This document shows, piece by piece, positions 22,547 to 31,608 of a stretch of 64,000 nucleotides of DNA. The translations under genes were made by a program, and so were the position numbers. Within the stretch, counting starts at the first letter, position 1; every line of letters starts with the position of its first letter. The notes under the pieces were generated by a model. It was not told the origin of the DNA and ran no database searches. It was given only the letters and a program-made list of their open reading frames with translations. Where the stretch lies: assembly GCA_963740455.1 (NCBI GenBank), contig CAVUEF010000005.1, positions 1 to 64,000 of the forward strand, given 5' to 3'. This DNA is from Paucibacter sp963740455 (GTDB taxonomy: Bacteria > Pseudomonadota > Gammaproteobacteria > Burkholderiales > Burkholderiaceae_C).

Positions 22547-23484
22547 ACCTCGGCTACGACAAGGCGCTGTACCTGCTGCCGTTCGACCACCGGCAGTCGT
22601 ACGTGACGGACCTGTTTCACTTCGAGCCGCCGCTGACCACGGCGCAGCGCGGCCAGGTCATCGACAGCAAGCAGTTGATCTACGAAGGCTTCAGGCAGGC
22701 GCTGACCGAAGGTGTGCCCATTGAGGCCGCTGCAATCCTGGTCGATGAGGAGTTCGGTGCCGCCATTCTGCGCGACGCGAACCGCCGCGGGTACGTCACC
22801 GCGCTGTCCGTCGAACGCAGCGGTACGGACGAGTTCGAGTTCGAATACGGTGCCGACTTTGCCAGCCACATCGAAGCGTTTGATCCGGGCTTTGCCAAGG
22901 TGCTGGTGCGCTACAACCCGGACGGCGACCGTGCGCTGAACCTGCGGCAGGCGGGCCGGCTGAGGCAGTTGTCAGAATACTGTCGAAGCCGCCAGCGGCG
23001 CTTCATGTTCGAACTGTTGGTGCCGGCGACCGACGAGCAGCTCGCGGACGCGGGCGGCGACAAGGAAGTTTTCGATTGGCAGGCACGGCCGCTGCTGATG
23101 CAGCGGTCCCTGCTGGCACTGCAGGACGCCGGCATCGAGCCCGACGTCTGGAAGATCGAGGGCCTGGACCGCCATGCCGATGGCGAGCGCATGGTGCAGA
23201 TCGCGCGGCGCGGCGGCCGCGACCAGGTCGGCTGCATCGTGCTCGGCCGCGGTGCCGATGAAGCCAGGGTGCGCGGGTGGCTCAGCATCGCCGCGGGCGT
23301 GCCGGGCTTCATCGGGTTCGCGGTGGGACGCACCAGTTTCTGGGATGCGGTGGCGGGATACCGCGCGCAGACCTCGACCCGTGCCGAAGCCACCACGCAG
23401 ATTGCCCAACGCCTGCGCGAGTGGGTCGGCCTTTTCGAGACGGGCCAGCGGTCGCTCGCGCCGGGCTCGGCCGCTGCAGCATGA
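22543..23484 (+). CDS. DUF2090 domain protein (IolC C-terminal aldolase-like)
   Basis: This 313-residue soluble protein begins MNLGYDKALYLLPFDHRQSY and resembles the DUF2090 domain usually fused behind a sugar kinase in IolC, where it is thought to act on 2-deoxy-5-keto-gluconate-6-phosphate. Here it stands alone with no kinase. Readable motifs are LLPFDHR, LVDEEFGAAILRDA, FELLVPATDEQL, and PDVWKIEGLDRHADGERMV. It has ATGA overlaps with both tal and pgm, so it belongs to the same translation unit. A TIM-barrel class I aldolase acting on a sugar phosphate is a reasonable inference; the substrate is unknown. Confidence 0.8.
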   Translation: MNLGYDKALYLLPFDHRQSYVTDLFHFEPPLTTAQRGQVIDSKQLIYEGFRQALTEGVPIEAAAILVDEEFGAAILRDANRRGYVTALSVERSGTDEFEFEYGADFASHIEAFDPGFAKVLVRYNPDGDRALNLRQAGRLRQLSEYCRSRQRRFMFELLVPATDEQLADAGGDKEVFDWQARPLLMQRSLLALQDAGIEPDVWKIEGLDRHADGERMVQIARRGGRDQVGCIVLGRGADEARVRGWLSIAAGVPGFIGFAVGRTSFWDAVAGYRAQTSTRAEATTQIAQRLREWVGLFETGQRSLAPGSAAAA

Positions 23485-25165
23485 CCACCGCGATCAGCCC
23501 CCTGGCCGGCCGACCGGCCCCGGCCTCGATGCTGATCGATGTCGGCAAACTCGTGTCGGCGTACCACACCGATGTGCCCGACCCGACGGTGGCCGCGCAG
23601 CGCGTGGCCTTCGGCACTTCGGGGCACCGCGGGTCGGCCTTCGACCGCTCGTTCAACGCCTGGCATGTGCTGGCCATCACGCAGGCGATCTGCCACTACC
23701 GCAAGGCCCACGGCATCGGCGGGCCGCTGTTCATGGGCATCGACACGCACGCGCTGTCGGCACCGGCGTGCGCCAGTGCGCTCGAGGTGCTCGCAGCCAA
23801 CGGCGTCGACGTGATGCTGGCAATGCGCGACGAATTCACACCGACGCCGGCGGTCTCGCACGCGATCCTCGGCCACAACCGCGGGCGAACGCATCCCGGT
23901 GACTCTGGCTTGGCTGATGGCATCGTCGTGACGCCTTCGCACAACCCGCCGCGCGATGGTGGCTTCAAGTACAACCCGCCGCACGGTGGCCCGGCAGGGC
24001 AGGCCATCACCAGCTGGATCGAAGCCGAGGCCAACCGCCTGCTCGAAGCGCAGCTCGCAGGCGTGAAGCGCATCCCGCACGCCCAGGCCGTGCGGGCCGC
24101 GACGACGCACCGGCACGACTTTCTGAGCGCCTACGTCGCCGATCTCGACAAGGTGATCGACATGGACGCGATCCGTGCGGCGAAGCTGCGCATGGGCGTC
24201 GATCCGCTGGGCGGCGCCGGCGTCCACTACTGGGGGCAATTGCCGAGCGCTACCGTCTCGACCTGAGTGTCATCAGCGAAGTCGTCGACCCGACATTCGC
24301 CTTCATGCCGCTCGACTGGGACGGCAAGATCCGCATGGACCCGTCGTCGCCGTATGCCATGCGGCGGCTGGTCGACATCAAGGGCCGCTTCGACATCGCC
24401 TTCGCCTGCGACACCGACCACGACCGCCACGGCATCGTCACCCCAGGCGCGGGCTTGCTGGCGCCCGACCATTATCTGGCGGCGGCCATCGACTACCTGT
24501 TTCAGAACCGACCCGATTGGGGCCAACAGGCGGCCGTTGGCAAGACGGTGGTCAGCAGCCGGCTGATCGACCGGCTCACGGCCAGGCTCGGTCGAAAACT
24601 GGTCGAAGTGCCGGTCGGCTTCAAGTGGTTCGCCGCCGACCTGCACAGCGGCGCGCTCGGCTTCTGCGGCGAAGAGAGTGCCGGGGCCACCTTCCTGCGC
24701 CGCGACGGCTCGGTCTGGACCACCGACAAGGACGGCATCGCCGCCGCGCTGCTCTCGGCCGAGATCACTGCGCGCTCTGACCACGAATCCGGCCGCGACC
24801 CCGGCGAGCGTTATGCAGCACTGGCCGCCGAGTTCGGCAGCCCGGTGGCACGCCGGGTGGAGGCGCCCGCGACGGCACAACAAAAGAAACAGTTGGCTGC
24901 GCTCACGCCGCAGCAGATCGGCTCGACAACACTGGCCGGGGAACGCATCGAAAGCATCCTCAGCCACGCGCCGGGCGATGGCGAGGCCATCGGCGGCATC
25001 AAGGTCAACACCGCCAACGGCTGGTTCGCCGCGCGGCCCTCGGGCACCGAGAACATCTACAAGATTTATGCAGAGAGCTTTGTCGGCCCAGCGCACCTGC
25101 AAGACATCCTGCACGAGGCGCAGATCATCGTTGACGCGGCGATTTCGCCTGCGGCTCCGCCGTGA
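23481..25165 (+). pseudogene. pgm: Phosphoglucomutase (alpha-D-glucose-phosphate type) with a single-base frameshift
   Basis: The enzyme interconverts glucose-1-P and glucose-6-P. The first part has FGTSGHRGSAFDRSFN and the phosphoserine loop VTPSHNPPRDGG (Ser in TPSHN), ending at 24266 after GGAGVHYWG. The reading then resumes one base earlier at the G-run 24232-24236 (AIAERYRLDLSVISEVVDPTF) and continues with the metal loop DTDHDRHG, GEESAGATFLRRDG and the phosphate-binding PSGTENIYKIYAESF, to 25165. One extra G would give an intact protein of about 560 residues, so a homopolymer miscall is likely. The start ATG overlaps the DUF2090 stop. Confidence 0.88.
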
Positions 25166-25190
25166 AAGTCAATGATTCCGAAAGGCTCCC

Positions 25191-27554
25191 ATGTCCGACA
25201 TCCTGACCCCCGACACCCTGCGCAAGATGGACGCCTACTGGCGCGCGGCGAACTATCTTTCGGTCGGGCAGATCTACCTGCGCGACAACGCGCTGCTCGA
25301 CGTGCCGCTGGCGCTCGAACACATCAAGCCGCGCCTGCTCGGCCATTGGGGCACCACACCGGGGCTGAACCTGCTCTACGTTCACCTGAACCGGCTGATC
25401 AAGGACAACGAGCTCAACCTGATGTACGTCATCGGCCCCGGCCACGGCGGGCCGGGCATCGTGGCGCACAGCTATCTGGAAGGTTCGTACACCGAGCACT
25501 ATCCGGCCATCGAGCTCAACCGCGCCGGCGTGCAGCGCCTGTTTCGCCAGTTCTCGTGGCCGCATGGCGTTCCCAGCCATGTCTCGCCCGAGGTGCCGGG
25601 CTCGATCCATGAAGGGGGCGAGCTGGGCTACTCGTTGGCACACGCCTATGGAGCGGCCTTCGACAACCCCGACCTCATCGTCGCCTGCATCGTCGGCGAC
25701 GGCGAGGCCGAGACCGGCGCACTGGCGGCGAGCTGGCATTCCAACAAGTTCCTGAACCCCGCGCGCGACGGCGCGGTGCTGCCGATCCTGCATCTCAACG
25801 GCTACAAGATCGCCAACCCCACGGTGCTGGCCCGCATCAGCCGCGAAGAGCTGACCGATCTGCTGCGGGGCTATGGCCACGAGCCGCTGTTTGTCGAAGG
25901 CGACGACCCGGCACTGGTGCACCAAGCGCTGGCCGGCACGCTGGATGCGGTGCTGGCCAGCATCCAACAGATTCAACGCGATGCGCGGACGCTCGCCGTG
26001 GGGCAGTCGCCGACACGCCCGCGTTGGCCGATGATCGTGTTGTGCACGCCCAAGGGTTGGACCGGGCCGAAGTTCGTCGACGGCAAGCCAGTCGAGGGCA
26101 CCTGGCGCTCGCACCAGGTGCCGATCGCCGAGTTCAAGACCCCCGGGCACCTGCAGCAACTCGAAGACTGGCTCAGGAGTTACCGACCCGAGGAATTGTT
26201 CGACGAGCGCGGCAAGTTCCGCGAGGAGTTGGCCGCGCTGGCGCCGACCGGCCGGCGCCGCATGGGTTGCAACCCGCACGCCAATGGCGGGGCCTTGTTG
26301 CAGCCGCTGGCCATGCCGCGCTTCCAGGATTACGCCGTGGCGGTGCCCGAGCCCGGCGGCGTGGACGCGGAAGCGACGCGCGTCCTGGGCCAGTTCCTGC
26401 GCGACGTGATGAAGCTCAACCTGGCTGCCGCCAACTTCCGCCTCTTCGGCCCGGATGAGACCGCGTCGAACCGACTGGAAGCCGTCTTCGAGGTCACCGG
26501 CAAGGTGTGGCTGGATGATTTGCAGCAGGGCGACAACCATCTCAGCGCCGACGGCCGCGTGATGGAAGTGCTGAGCGAACACCTGTGCGAAGGCTGGCTC
26601 GAAGGCTACCTGCTGACCGGCCGCCACGGCCTGTTCTCGTGTTACGAGGCCTTCATCCACATCATCGATTCGATGTTCAACCAGCACGCCAAGTGGCTGA
26701 AGGTGTGCAACGGCATTCCCTGGCGCAAGCCCATCGCGTCGCTGAACTACCTGCTCACCTCGCATGTCTGGCGGCAAGACCACAACGGCTTCTCGCACCA
26801 GGACCCGGGCTTCATCGACCATGTGGCGAGCAAGAAGGCCGATGTCGTTCGCATCTACCTGCCGCCCGACGCCAACACCCTGTTGTCGGTGGCCGACCAC
26901 TGCCTGCGCAGCAGCAACTACGTCAACCTGATCATCGCCGGCAAGCAGCCCGCGCCTCAGTGGCTGGACATGGACGCGGCCGTGCGCCACTGCACGACGG
27001 GCGCGGGCATCTGGGACTGGGCCAGCAACGATGCAGGGGATCCCGATGTGGTGCTGGCCTGCGCCGGCGATGTGCCGACGCTGGAGGCGCTGGCCGCCGT
27101 GACCCTGCTGCGCAGCTATGTGCCCGACATCCGCATCCGCTTCGTCAACGTCGTCGACCTGATGGTGCTGCAGCCGCCATCGGAGCACCCGCACGGCCTG
27201 GCAGACCATGAGTTCGACGCCCTGTTCACCACCGACAAGCCAGTGATCTTCGCCTTCCACGGCTACCCCGCGATCATCCACAAGCTGACCTACCGGCGGC
27301 ACAATCACGACAACATTCATGTGCGCGGCTACAAGGAGGAAGGCACGACGACGACGCCGTTCGACATGGTGGTACTGAACAACCTGGACCGCTACCAACT
27401 CGCGCTGGACGCGATCCGGCGCATCCCGCGGCTGGCCGGCCAGGTCGCCGCGGAAACCGCGCGTTTTGAGGCGACCCTGCAGCGCCACAAGCTCTACATC
27501 GGCGAGCATGGCGACGACATGCCTGAGGTGCTGGACTGGCGCTGGGCGACTTGA
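25191..27554 (+). CDS. xfp: Xylulose-5-phosphate/fructose-6-phosphate phosphoketolase
   Basis: This 787-residue thiamine-diphosphate enzyme splits xylulose-5-P (and often fructose-6-P) with phosphate into acetyl-phosphate and a sugar phosphate. Signatures are GPGHGGPGIVAHSYLEGSYTEHYP, the TPP-binding GDGEAETGALAASWHSNKFLNP, and the family tail HGDDMPEVLDWRW. Length is normal. It directly precedes ackA, which uses the acetyl-phosphate to make ATP. With gnd and tal upstream, this gives a glucose-6-P to ribulose-5-P to acetate route. Dual substrate use cannot be told from sequence. Confidence 0.96.
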   Translation: MSDILTPDTLRKMDAYWRAANYLSVGQIYLRDNALLDVPLALEHIKPRLLGHWGTTPGLNLLYVHLNRLIKDNELNLMYVIGPGHGGPGIVAHSYLEGSYTEHYPAIELNRAGVQRLFRQFSWPHGVPSHVSPEVPGSIHEGGELGYSLAHAYGAAFDNPDLIVACIVGDGEAETGALAASWHSNKFLNPARDGAVLPILHLNGYKIANPTVLARISREELTDLLRGYGHEPLFVEGDDPALVHQALAGTLDAVLASIQQIQRDARTLAVGQSPTRPRWPMIVLCTPKGWTGPKFVDGKPVEGTWRSHQVPIAEFKTPGHLQQLEDWLRSYRPEELFDERGKFREELAALAPTGRRRMGCNPHANGGALLQPLAMPRFQDYAVAVPEPGGVDAEATRVLGQFLRDVMKLNLAAANFRLFGPDETASNRLEAVFEVTGKVWLDDLQQGDNHLSADGRVMEVLSEHLCEGWLEGYLLTGRHGLFSCYEAFIHIIDSMFNQHAKWLKVCNGIPWRKPIASLNYLLTSHVWRQDHNGFSHQDPGFIDHVASKKADVVRIYLPPDANTLLSVADHCLRSSNYVNLIIAGKQPAPQWLDMDAAVRHCTTGAGIWDWASNDAGDPDVVLACAGDVPTLEALAAVTLLRSYVPDIRIRFVNVVDLMVLQPPSEHPHGLADHEFDALFTTDKPVIFAFHGYPAIIHKLTYRRHNHDNIHVRGYKEEGTTTTPFDMVVLNNLDRYQLALDAIRRIPRLAGQVAAETARFEATLQRHKLYIGEHGDDMPEVLDWRWAT

Positions 27555-27564
27555 GAGCATGTCC

Positions 27565-28701
27565 ATGACTCCGATCTGCATACTCGCGCTGAACAGTGGC
27601 TCTTCGTCGCTCAAGTTCGGCCTGTACCGCGTGGACGCGTCAAGCCTGGAAACACTGCTTGCCGACAAGCTCCCCGCGGCCGACCCGCAGGACGCGCTCG
27701 CCCGTGTCGCGGCCCTGCTGGAGCAGCACCATCTGCCGGCGCCTGCCGCCATCGGGCACCGCATCGTGCATGGAGGCCCGGTGCTGCGCGAGCATTGTCT
27801 GATCGACGCGGCGGTGCTCGAGCAACTGCAGGCCGCTACCCCGTTTGCACCGCTGCACACGCCCGCTGCCCTGTCGGTCATCCGGCTGGCCCAGCAGCGC
27901 TTCCCCGGCATCGCTCAGGCGGCATGTTTCGACACCCGCTTTCATGCCGGCATGCCCGAGGTCGCCCGCGTGCTGCCCATTGCCAGGGAACTGCAATCGC
28001 AAGGCATCCAGCGCTACGGGTTTCACGGACTCTCGCTCGAATCGATCGTGCGCCAGCTCGGCAACGATCTGCCGAACCGCCTGGTCGTCGCCCACCTCGG
28101 CAATGGCGCCAGCGTCACCGCGATCAAGGGCGGCCAATCGATCGACACCAGCATGGGCTTGACGCCCACCGGTGGCGTGGTCATGGGCACGCGCAGCGGG
28201 GACCTTGACCCCGGCGTGCTGGTGTACCTGCTGCGCGAGAAGAAGTTCGACGCCGCCATGCTTGAGTCGCTGGTCGATCATCATTCCGGCCTGCTGGGTG
28301 TTTCCGGCGTGTCCGGCGACATGCGGCAACTGCATGAAGCGGCGGCCACCGATCCTGATGCGCGGCTGGCCATCGACATGTTCTGCACTTCGGTGCGCAA
28401 GCAGATCGCCGCCATGATTACCGTGCTCGAAGGGCTGGACCTGCTTGTCTTCACTGGCGGCATCGGCGAGAACGATGCGCAGGTGCGCGCGGCTGTCTGC
28501 GGCGGCCTGTCCTGGATCGGCGTGAGGCTGGACGACGCGCGCAACGCGGCCTCGAACCAGGCGATCCATGACGCTTCATCGCGCTGCTCAGTGCGGGTTT
28601 TGGCCTCGCAAGAAGACGAGCAGATCGCCCGCCATACCTGGGCCTTGCTGGCGCCCGAGCGCTACAGGCCCTTGCCAGCATCGAGATTGAACCATGGCTG
28701 A
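27565..28701 (+). CDS. ackA: Acetate kinase
   Basis: This 378-residue enzyme converts acetyl-phosphate plus ADP to acetate plus ATP. Motifs: LALNSGSSSLKFGLY at the N-terminus, GHRIVHGG, FDTRFHAGMPEVA, RYGFHGLS, VVAHLGNGASVTAIKGG and FTGGIGEND. It begins 10 bp after xfp. GAGAG at 27553-27557 is seven bases before this ATG, so it was preferred over the ATG at 27559. The product of xfp is its direct substrate. Confidence 0.95.
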   Translation: MTPICILALNSGSSSLKFGLYRVDASSLETLLADKLPAADPQDALARVAALLEQHHLPAPAAIGHRIVHGGPVLREHCLIDAAVLEQLQAATPFAPLHTPAALSVIRLAQQRFPGIAQAACFDTRFHAGMPEVARVLPIARELQSQGIQRYGFHGLSLESIVRQLGNDLPNRLVVAHLGNGASVTAIKGGQSIDTSMGLTPTGGVVMGTRSGDLDPGVLVYLLREKKFDAAMLESLVDHHSGLLGVSGVSGDMRQLHEAAATDPDARLAIDMFCTSVRKQIAAMITVLEGLDLLVFTGGIGENDAQVRAAVCGGLSWIGVRLDDARNAASNQAIHDASSRCSVRVLASQEDEQIARHTWALLAPERYRPLPASRLNHG

Positions 28702-30301
28702 AACGATCGAACGAAACAAGCGCCGCGGCCTGCGAGCGCTGCCGCGGCTGTTTCAGATTCTGGGTGTGCTCGCCCGCCACAAGGTCCTGGGGGCCTTGTT
28801 CGGCAGGCGGCGGTGGCCGACGCCGACGCAGGTGAGGGAGGTATTCGAGGAACTGGGCTTGGTCTTCCTCAAATTCGGGCAGGTGCTGGCGATGCGCCGC
28901 GACCTGCTGCCGCAGGCCTACACCGACGAGCTGGCACTGCTGCACGACGACTTGCCGCCGATGGCCTTCGACGTGGTCAGCGCAACGGTCGAACAGGCCT
29001 TCGGCAGCCCCCTGGCAACGTTGTTTGCGTCGTTCGACCCGACGCCGTTGGCTGCCGCCACCGTCGCCCAGGTGCATGACGCTGTCACACTGGACGGGCG
29101 TCGCGTGGCGGTGAAGGTGCAGCGGCCGGGCTTGTCGACCATCATCGCCACTGACATCGCCGCACTGACCACCCTGGTCGCCCTGACTGAAAAGCTCATG
29201 CCACGCCTGCGCACGTTCGATCTGCCTCGCGTGGTCAGCGAGTTCGACACCAGTCTGAAGCGTGAGATCGACTTCAATCGAGAAGCGCGCTCCGTCATGC
29301 TGTTCCGCGCTGCGTTGATCAATTTCCATGACCTCTGGATTCCGGAGGTGATTGCGGAGCTGTCCAGCGGCGAGGTGCTCACGATGGAGTTTTCGGACGG
29401 CGAGCGCATCGATGCATACGCCAGACGGCACCCTGAAGCGATGGCACGGTCGATGGACACCCTGTTGCGGGTGATGCTGCAATCGATCTTCGAGGAAGGC
29501 ATCTTTCACGCCGACCCCCATCCCGGCAATGTCTTCGTGCTGCCCGACGGGCGACTCTCGCTGCTCGATTTCGGCAATACGGGCGAGCTCGACGAGCCGA
29601 TGCGCGAATCGCTGGCGCTCCTGCTCGACGCGGTCGTCAAGGGCAATGCGCGCGGCGCCACCGAGGCCTATCTCGAAATGGCGTCGGCCGGGGCAGACGT
29701 CAACCGCGTGGGCTTGATCGCTGACATGAAGACCGCGCTCTACAAGATCCGCCAGACCAACCTGGCGCAGGTTTCCATCGGCACCGCCCTGGATTCGCTG
29801 ACGAGTGCCGGAAGCCGCAATGGTGTGCACAACCCGGCCGAGTTTGTGTTGCTGACGCGCGCCTTCGTGATTCTCGAATCGATGGTCGAGCAACTCGACC
29901 CGCAGCACGATTACATGGCGTCGTTTCGCCACGAGATCGCCCGGCTGACAGAACAGCACTTCGGAGCAGGGCGGATCAAGGACAAGTCGATCCAGCTGGC
30001 ACGCGACGTCGAGCGCCTCATCATCGATGCGCCCGGCGACACGCGGCGCGTGCTGCGGAGATTTGCCGAAGGAGACCTGGGCCGGCTGCCGGGTTTGGAA
30101 GACCTGGGCGCGCGCGCCAGTCGCAATCTCGAGCGGCTCGCCAGGTCCATCGCCTACGCGGCCCTCGTCATCGGTGGCTCGTTGCTGTTGCTGACGCCAA
30201 TGGGTGGCTGGCATCACCTGCTCGGCGAAGCGATGATCATCTGCGGGATTGCCGGCATGCTCTTCGCCGCCATCGGCGCCCTGCGCCGCGACCATGGCTG
30301 A
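28694..30301 (+). CDS. ABC1/UbiB (AarF) family atypical kinase
   Basis: This 535-residue protein has UbiB-family motifs: the KxGQ signature in FLKFGQVLAMRRDLLP, AAATVAQVHDA, VAVKVQRPG, IDFNREA, the catalytic HADPHPGNVFV and metal-binding LLDFGNTGEL. Two predicted helices close to the C-terminus (AALVIGGSLLLL, AMIICGIAGMLF) would anchor it to the membrane. UbiB family members support ubiquinone biosynthesis or act as lipid-bound ATPases. Being inside the island next to ackA, with an 8-bp overlap, this is more likely an extra paralogue than the housekeeping ubiB. Its actual role is unknown. Confidence 0.87.
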   Translation: MAETIERNKRRGLRALPRLFQILGVLARHKVLGALFGRRRWPTPTQVREVFEELGLVFLKFGQVLAMRRDLLPQAYTDELALLHDDLPPMAFDVVSATVEQAFGSPLATLFASFDPTPLAAATVAQVHDAVTLDGRRVAVKVQRPGLSTIIATDIAALTTLVALTEKLMPRLRTFDLPRVVSEFDTSLKREIDFNREARSVMLFRAALINFHDLWIPEVIAELSSGEVLTMEFSDGERIDAYARRHPEAMARSMDTLLRVMLQSIFEEGIFHADPHPGNVFVLPDGRLSLLDFGNTGELDEPMRESLALLLDAVVKGNARGATEAYLEMASAGADVNRVGLIADMKTALYKIRQTNLAQVSIGTALDSLTSAGSRNGVHNPAEFVLLTRAFVILESMVEQLDPQHDYMASFRHEIARLTEQHFGAGRIKDKSIQLARDVERLIIDAPGDTRRVLRRFAEGDLGRLPGLEDLGARASRNLERLARSIAYAALVIGGSLLLLTPMGGWHHLLGEAMIICGIAGMLFAAIGALRRDHG

Positions 30302-30424
30302 CGCTGACCGCAGGCCGAGCGCGCCTCTGCGTGCTGCGTGCGCTGTCGCACAGACGTTGGCGAGACCCTGGCCCAGCATTCACATCTGCGATACATGACC
30401 CTGTGTTCGCCCTATGGAGACAAC

Positions 30425-30619
30425 ATGAACTCAATGCGTGCTTTGGCTGTTGGTGTGGCCCCCCTGTTGGTCAGCAGCGCCGCCTTGGCGCAGAGCGGCA
30501 GCATGAAGGGCGGCTCATGGGGAGGCGGCTGGATGGGCGGCTACGGCGGCTTCTGGATGCCGCTTCTGCTGGTCGTCGCGGTGGTCGCCATCGTGGTGTT
30601 GATCGCGAGGCGCAAGTGA
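30425..30619 (+). CDS. Small membrane protein with signal peptide and Gly/Trp-rich linker
   Basis: This 64-residue protein starts MNSMRALAVGVAPLLVSSAALA, a likely signal peptide ending AQS, followed by GGSWGGGWMGGYGGFW and a second hydrophobic segment (PLLLVVAVVAIVVLIARRK). GGAG lies about ten bases before the start. It is probably a small periplasm-facing inner-membrane protein. Similar proteins are common in copper-resistance islands, but no function can be assigned. Confidence 0.7.
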   Translation: MNSMRALAVGVAPLLVSSAALAQSGSMKGGSWGGGWMGGYGGFWMPLLLVVAVVAIVVLIARRK

Positions 30620-30713
30620 GCGAGTAATAGCACGTCCTGACTTGCCGGCATGTCGCTTGCGGAGCGAGCCTCCCGCCGCTTTTCTTTCCATTCACAAACA
30701 CTTGGAGTCCGTG

Positions 30714-31142
30714 ATGAACCCTTTACGATCTGTTTCCCTTGTCATTGCCCTGGCCAGCGCCAGCGCCTTGATCGCCTGCACCACCGCCCCGGCGATGCCG
30801 ATGGGCGCTGCGCATGGCGGCGGCATGGCCACCCCCGAGCACATGGACGCGATGCATGCGCAGATGTCGACCATGCGCGAGATGCACACCAAGATGATGA
30901 ACGCTCGGACCCCTGAGGAGCGCCAGGCGCTGATGGCCGATCACATGAAAGCCATGCAGGGCGGCATGGCCATGATGAAGGGCATGTCCGGCATGGGCGG
31001 CATGTCTGGCATGGGCGACCCGAAGGACATGCCGGCCGACATGGGCCCGCGTCACAAGATGATGGCGCAGCAGATGGCCATGATGCAGATGATGATGGAG
31101 ATGATGATGCAGCGCATGCCGCCGGCCACGGGCCAACATTGA
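30714..31142 (+). CDS. Methionine-rich lipoprotein (possible copper-binding)
   Basis: This 142-residue protein has a lipoprotein signal (MNPLRSVSLVIALASASALIAC, lipobox Cys in LIAC). The mature part is strongly enriched in Met and His: AHGGGMATPEHMDAMHAQM, MKAMQGGMAMMKGMSGMGG, and MMQMMMEMMMQRM. Met-rich periplasmic proteins often bind Cu(I), which fits the copper-type genes downstream; the assignment is inference. The ATG at 30714 gives the signal peptide, whereas an earlier in-frame start would bury it. Confidence 0.72.
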   Translation: MNPLRSVSLVIALASASALIACTTAPAMPMGAAHGGGMATPEHMDAMHAQMSTMREMHTKMMNARTPEERQALMADHMKAMQGGMAMMKGMSGMGGMSGMGDPKDMPADMGPRHKMMAQQMAMMQMMMEMMMQRMPPATGQH

Positions 31143-31206
31143 TGACCATTCGGTGACTCAGCCCCGGTCAGATTGGTCGGCCCCGGCGCCATCGAAATAC
31201 AGTTTT

Positions 31207-31303
31207 TACTGCGTCCTGATGGAGCCGGACTTCGCCAAGGCGATCGCCGCGGCGACCGAGCCCCTGAAGGCTGAAGGCATGGGTCTCCTCACCGCGATTG
31301 AAT
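31207..31303 (+). pseudogene. DUF302 gene remnant
   Basis: The frame reads SKYSFYCVLMEPDFAKAIAAATEPLKAEGMGLLTAIEL, which aligns well with the start of DUF302 proteins (YxFxxTL...FDxAVxxVTEALKAEGFGVLTEIDV). It then runs into unrelated sequence and the downstream metallochaperone RBS. Only the N-terminal third remains, so a deletion is inferred. Confidence 0.5.
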
Positions 31304-31337
31304 TGAACCTTGACCCTTCACCTTTGGAGAATTCACC

Positions 31338-31583
31338 ATGCAAACCTTCAGCTTTGACGTCAGCGGCATGACTTGCGGCGGCTGCACCGGCAGCGTGCAG
31401 CGCGCGCTGAGCAAGATCGACGGTGTGAGCCACGCCGAAGTCACCCTGCATCCGGGCGTCGCCTCGGTGCTGGCTGATCCCGAACGTGTCACGTCTGCCC
31501 AGATCGAGTCGGCGATCAAGGAATTGGGCTATCCGGCCAAAGTGCGGGCGACGCCGCAAGCGCAAGCGGCGCCGGCACGCTGA
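31338..31583 (+). CDS. Heavy-metal-associated (CopZ-like) metallochaperone
   Basis: This 81-residue cytosolic protein is a single HMA domain with the metal-binding GMTCGGC loop (residues about 10-16), giving a CxxC site, and the beta-alpha-beta-beta-alpha-beta pattern through GVSHAEVTLHPGVASVLAD and IESAIKELGYPA. Such proteins deliver Cu(I) to copper ATPases. TTGGAG lies nine bases upstream of the ATG. It precedes the P1B ATPase by about 2.5 kb. Confidence 0.9.
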   Translation: MQTFSFDVSGMTCGGCTGSVQRALSKIDGVSHAEVTLHPGVASVLADPERVTSAQIESAIKELGYPAKVRATPQAQAAPAR

Positions 31584-31608
31584 CTGATTTTGATCTGAAG
31601 CGCGCACC

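Noticed and set aside
25125..27911. A 928-residue open frame on the minus strand over xfp
   Set aside because: It has no domain motif, and is the antisense of a strongly conserved phosphoketolase; long antisense frames are common in GC-rich DNA.
30960..31140. Tandem repeat in the Met-rich gene
   Set aside because: ATGGGCGGCATG-type similarity reflects Met/Gly codon bias and not a clean repeat unit.
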